From Planctomycetota bacterium (GTDB lineage Bacteria; Planctomycetota; Planctomycetia; Pirellulales; Pirellulaceae), in contig CAUJKA010000078.1 in the NCBI GenBank assembly GCA_963204965.1, forward strand, positions 1 through 35,364: a DNA stretch of 35,364 bases. The letters run 5' to 3'. Below are positions 35,320 to 35,364 of this stretch, in pieces; position 1 is the first letter of the stretch, and each line of letters starts with the position of its first letter. Made by a program: the position numbers and the translations under genes. Under the pieces are notes generated by a model. That model saw nothing but the letters and a program-made list of their open reading frames with translations. It was not told the origin of the DNA and made no database searches.

Positions 35320-35364
35320 AATCCAGGCTAGAGTTCACAAATTGGATTGCTGCTTGGAATGGTA

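Overview
The window looks like a chromosome segment of a planctomycete, probably of the Pirellulales/Rhodopirellula type. This rests on protein content: a secreted arylsulfatase, secreted HEAT/TPR and HExxH proteins with low-complexity tails, a GlmU-like left-handed beta-helix nucleotidyltransferase, a small Lys/Ala-rich protein of a type I associate with this phylum, and an EF-P gene beside EpmB. Genes on both strands are separated by many short palindromic repeats. No tRNA, rRNA, CRISPR array or prophage was recognised.

Layout. 1-4.7 kb: pdxH, then the translation/nucleotide block rpsB-tsf-pyrH-frr, with structured intergenic RNA before rpsB and between rpsB and tsf. A GGAATTCTGGCGAATCC-type repeat lies before pdxH and after pyrH. 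4.7-5.6 kb: a compact mobile unit, a RAYT (REP-associated Y1/HUH transposase) gene enclosed by 52-bp inverted repeats, one end carrying a (TTC)16 expansion. 5.8-8.3 kb: gyrB, followed by heptamer repeats and a cluster of palindromes. 8.7-10.5 kb (minus strand): two paralogous multi-pass membrane proteins in tandem, the second apparently broken by a one-base frameshift. 10.6-11.2 kb (minus strand): a small basic protein with a clear terminator and a long structured leader. 11.5-13.1 kb: exported GalM-type epimerase and a rhodanese. 13.2-20.8 kb: a minus-strand run of LarA/DUF2088-like protein, HEAT/TPR protein, GlmU-like protein, an exported unknown and a secreted HExxH peptidase. 21.3-29.0 kb (plus strand): GT-C-like membrane protein, GAF-GAF-GGDEF diguanylate cyclase, shikimate kinase, cysteine-less prepilin peptidase, a GNAT-like unknown and hemB. 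29.0-31.4 kb: epmB divergent from efp, then trxA. 31.7-35.3 kb (minus strand): YCF48/BNR protein, arylsulfatase and a small membrane protein.

Most genes are housekeeping. The novelty lies in the intergenic DNA. At least five unrelated palindromic repeat families occur within 35 kb, three of them in paired inverted (REPIN-like) arrangement, and one surrounds its own RAYT transposase. Other points worth checking are the nested rpsB leader, the leader of the small basic protein, the frameshifted paralogue pair and the efp/epmB pairing. All product names come from reading protein motifs; no database search was run.
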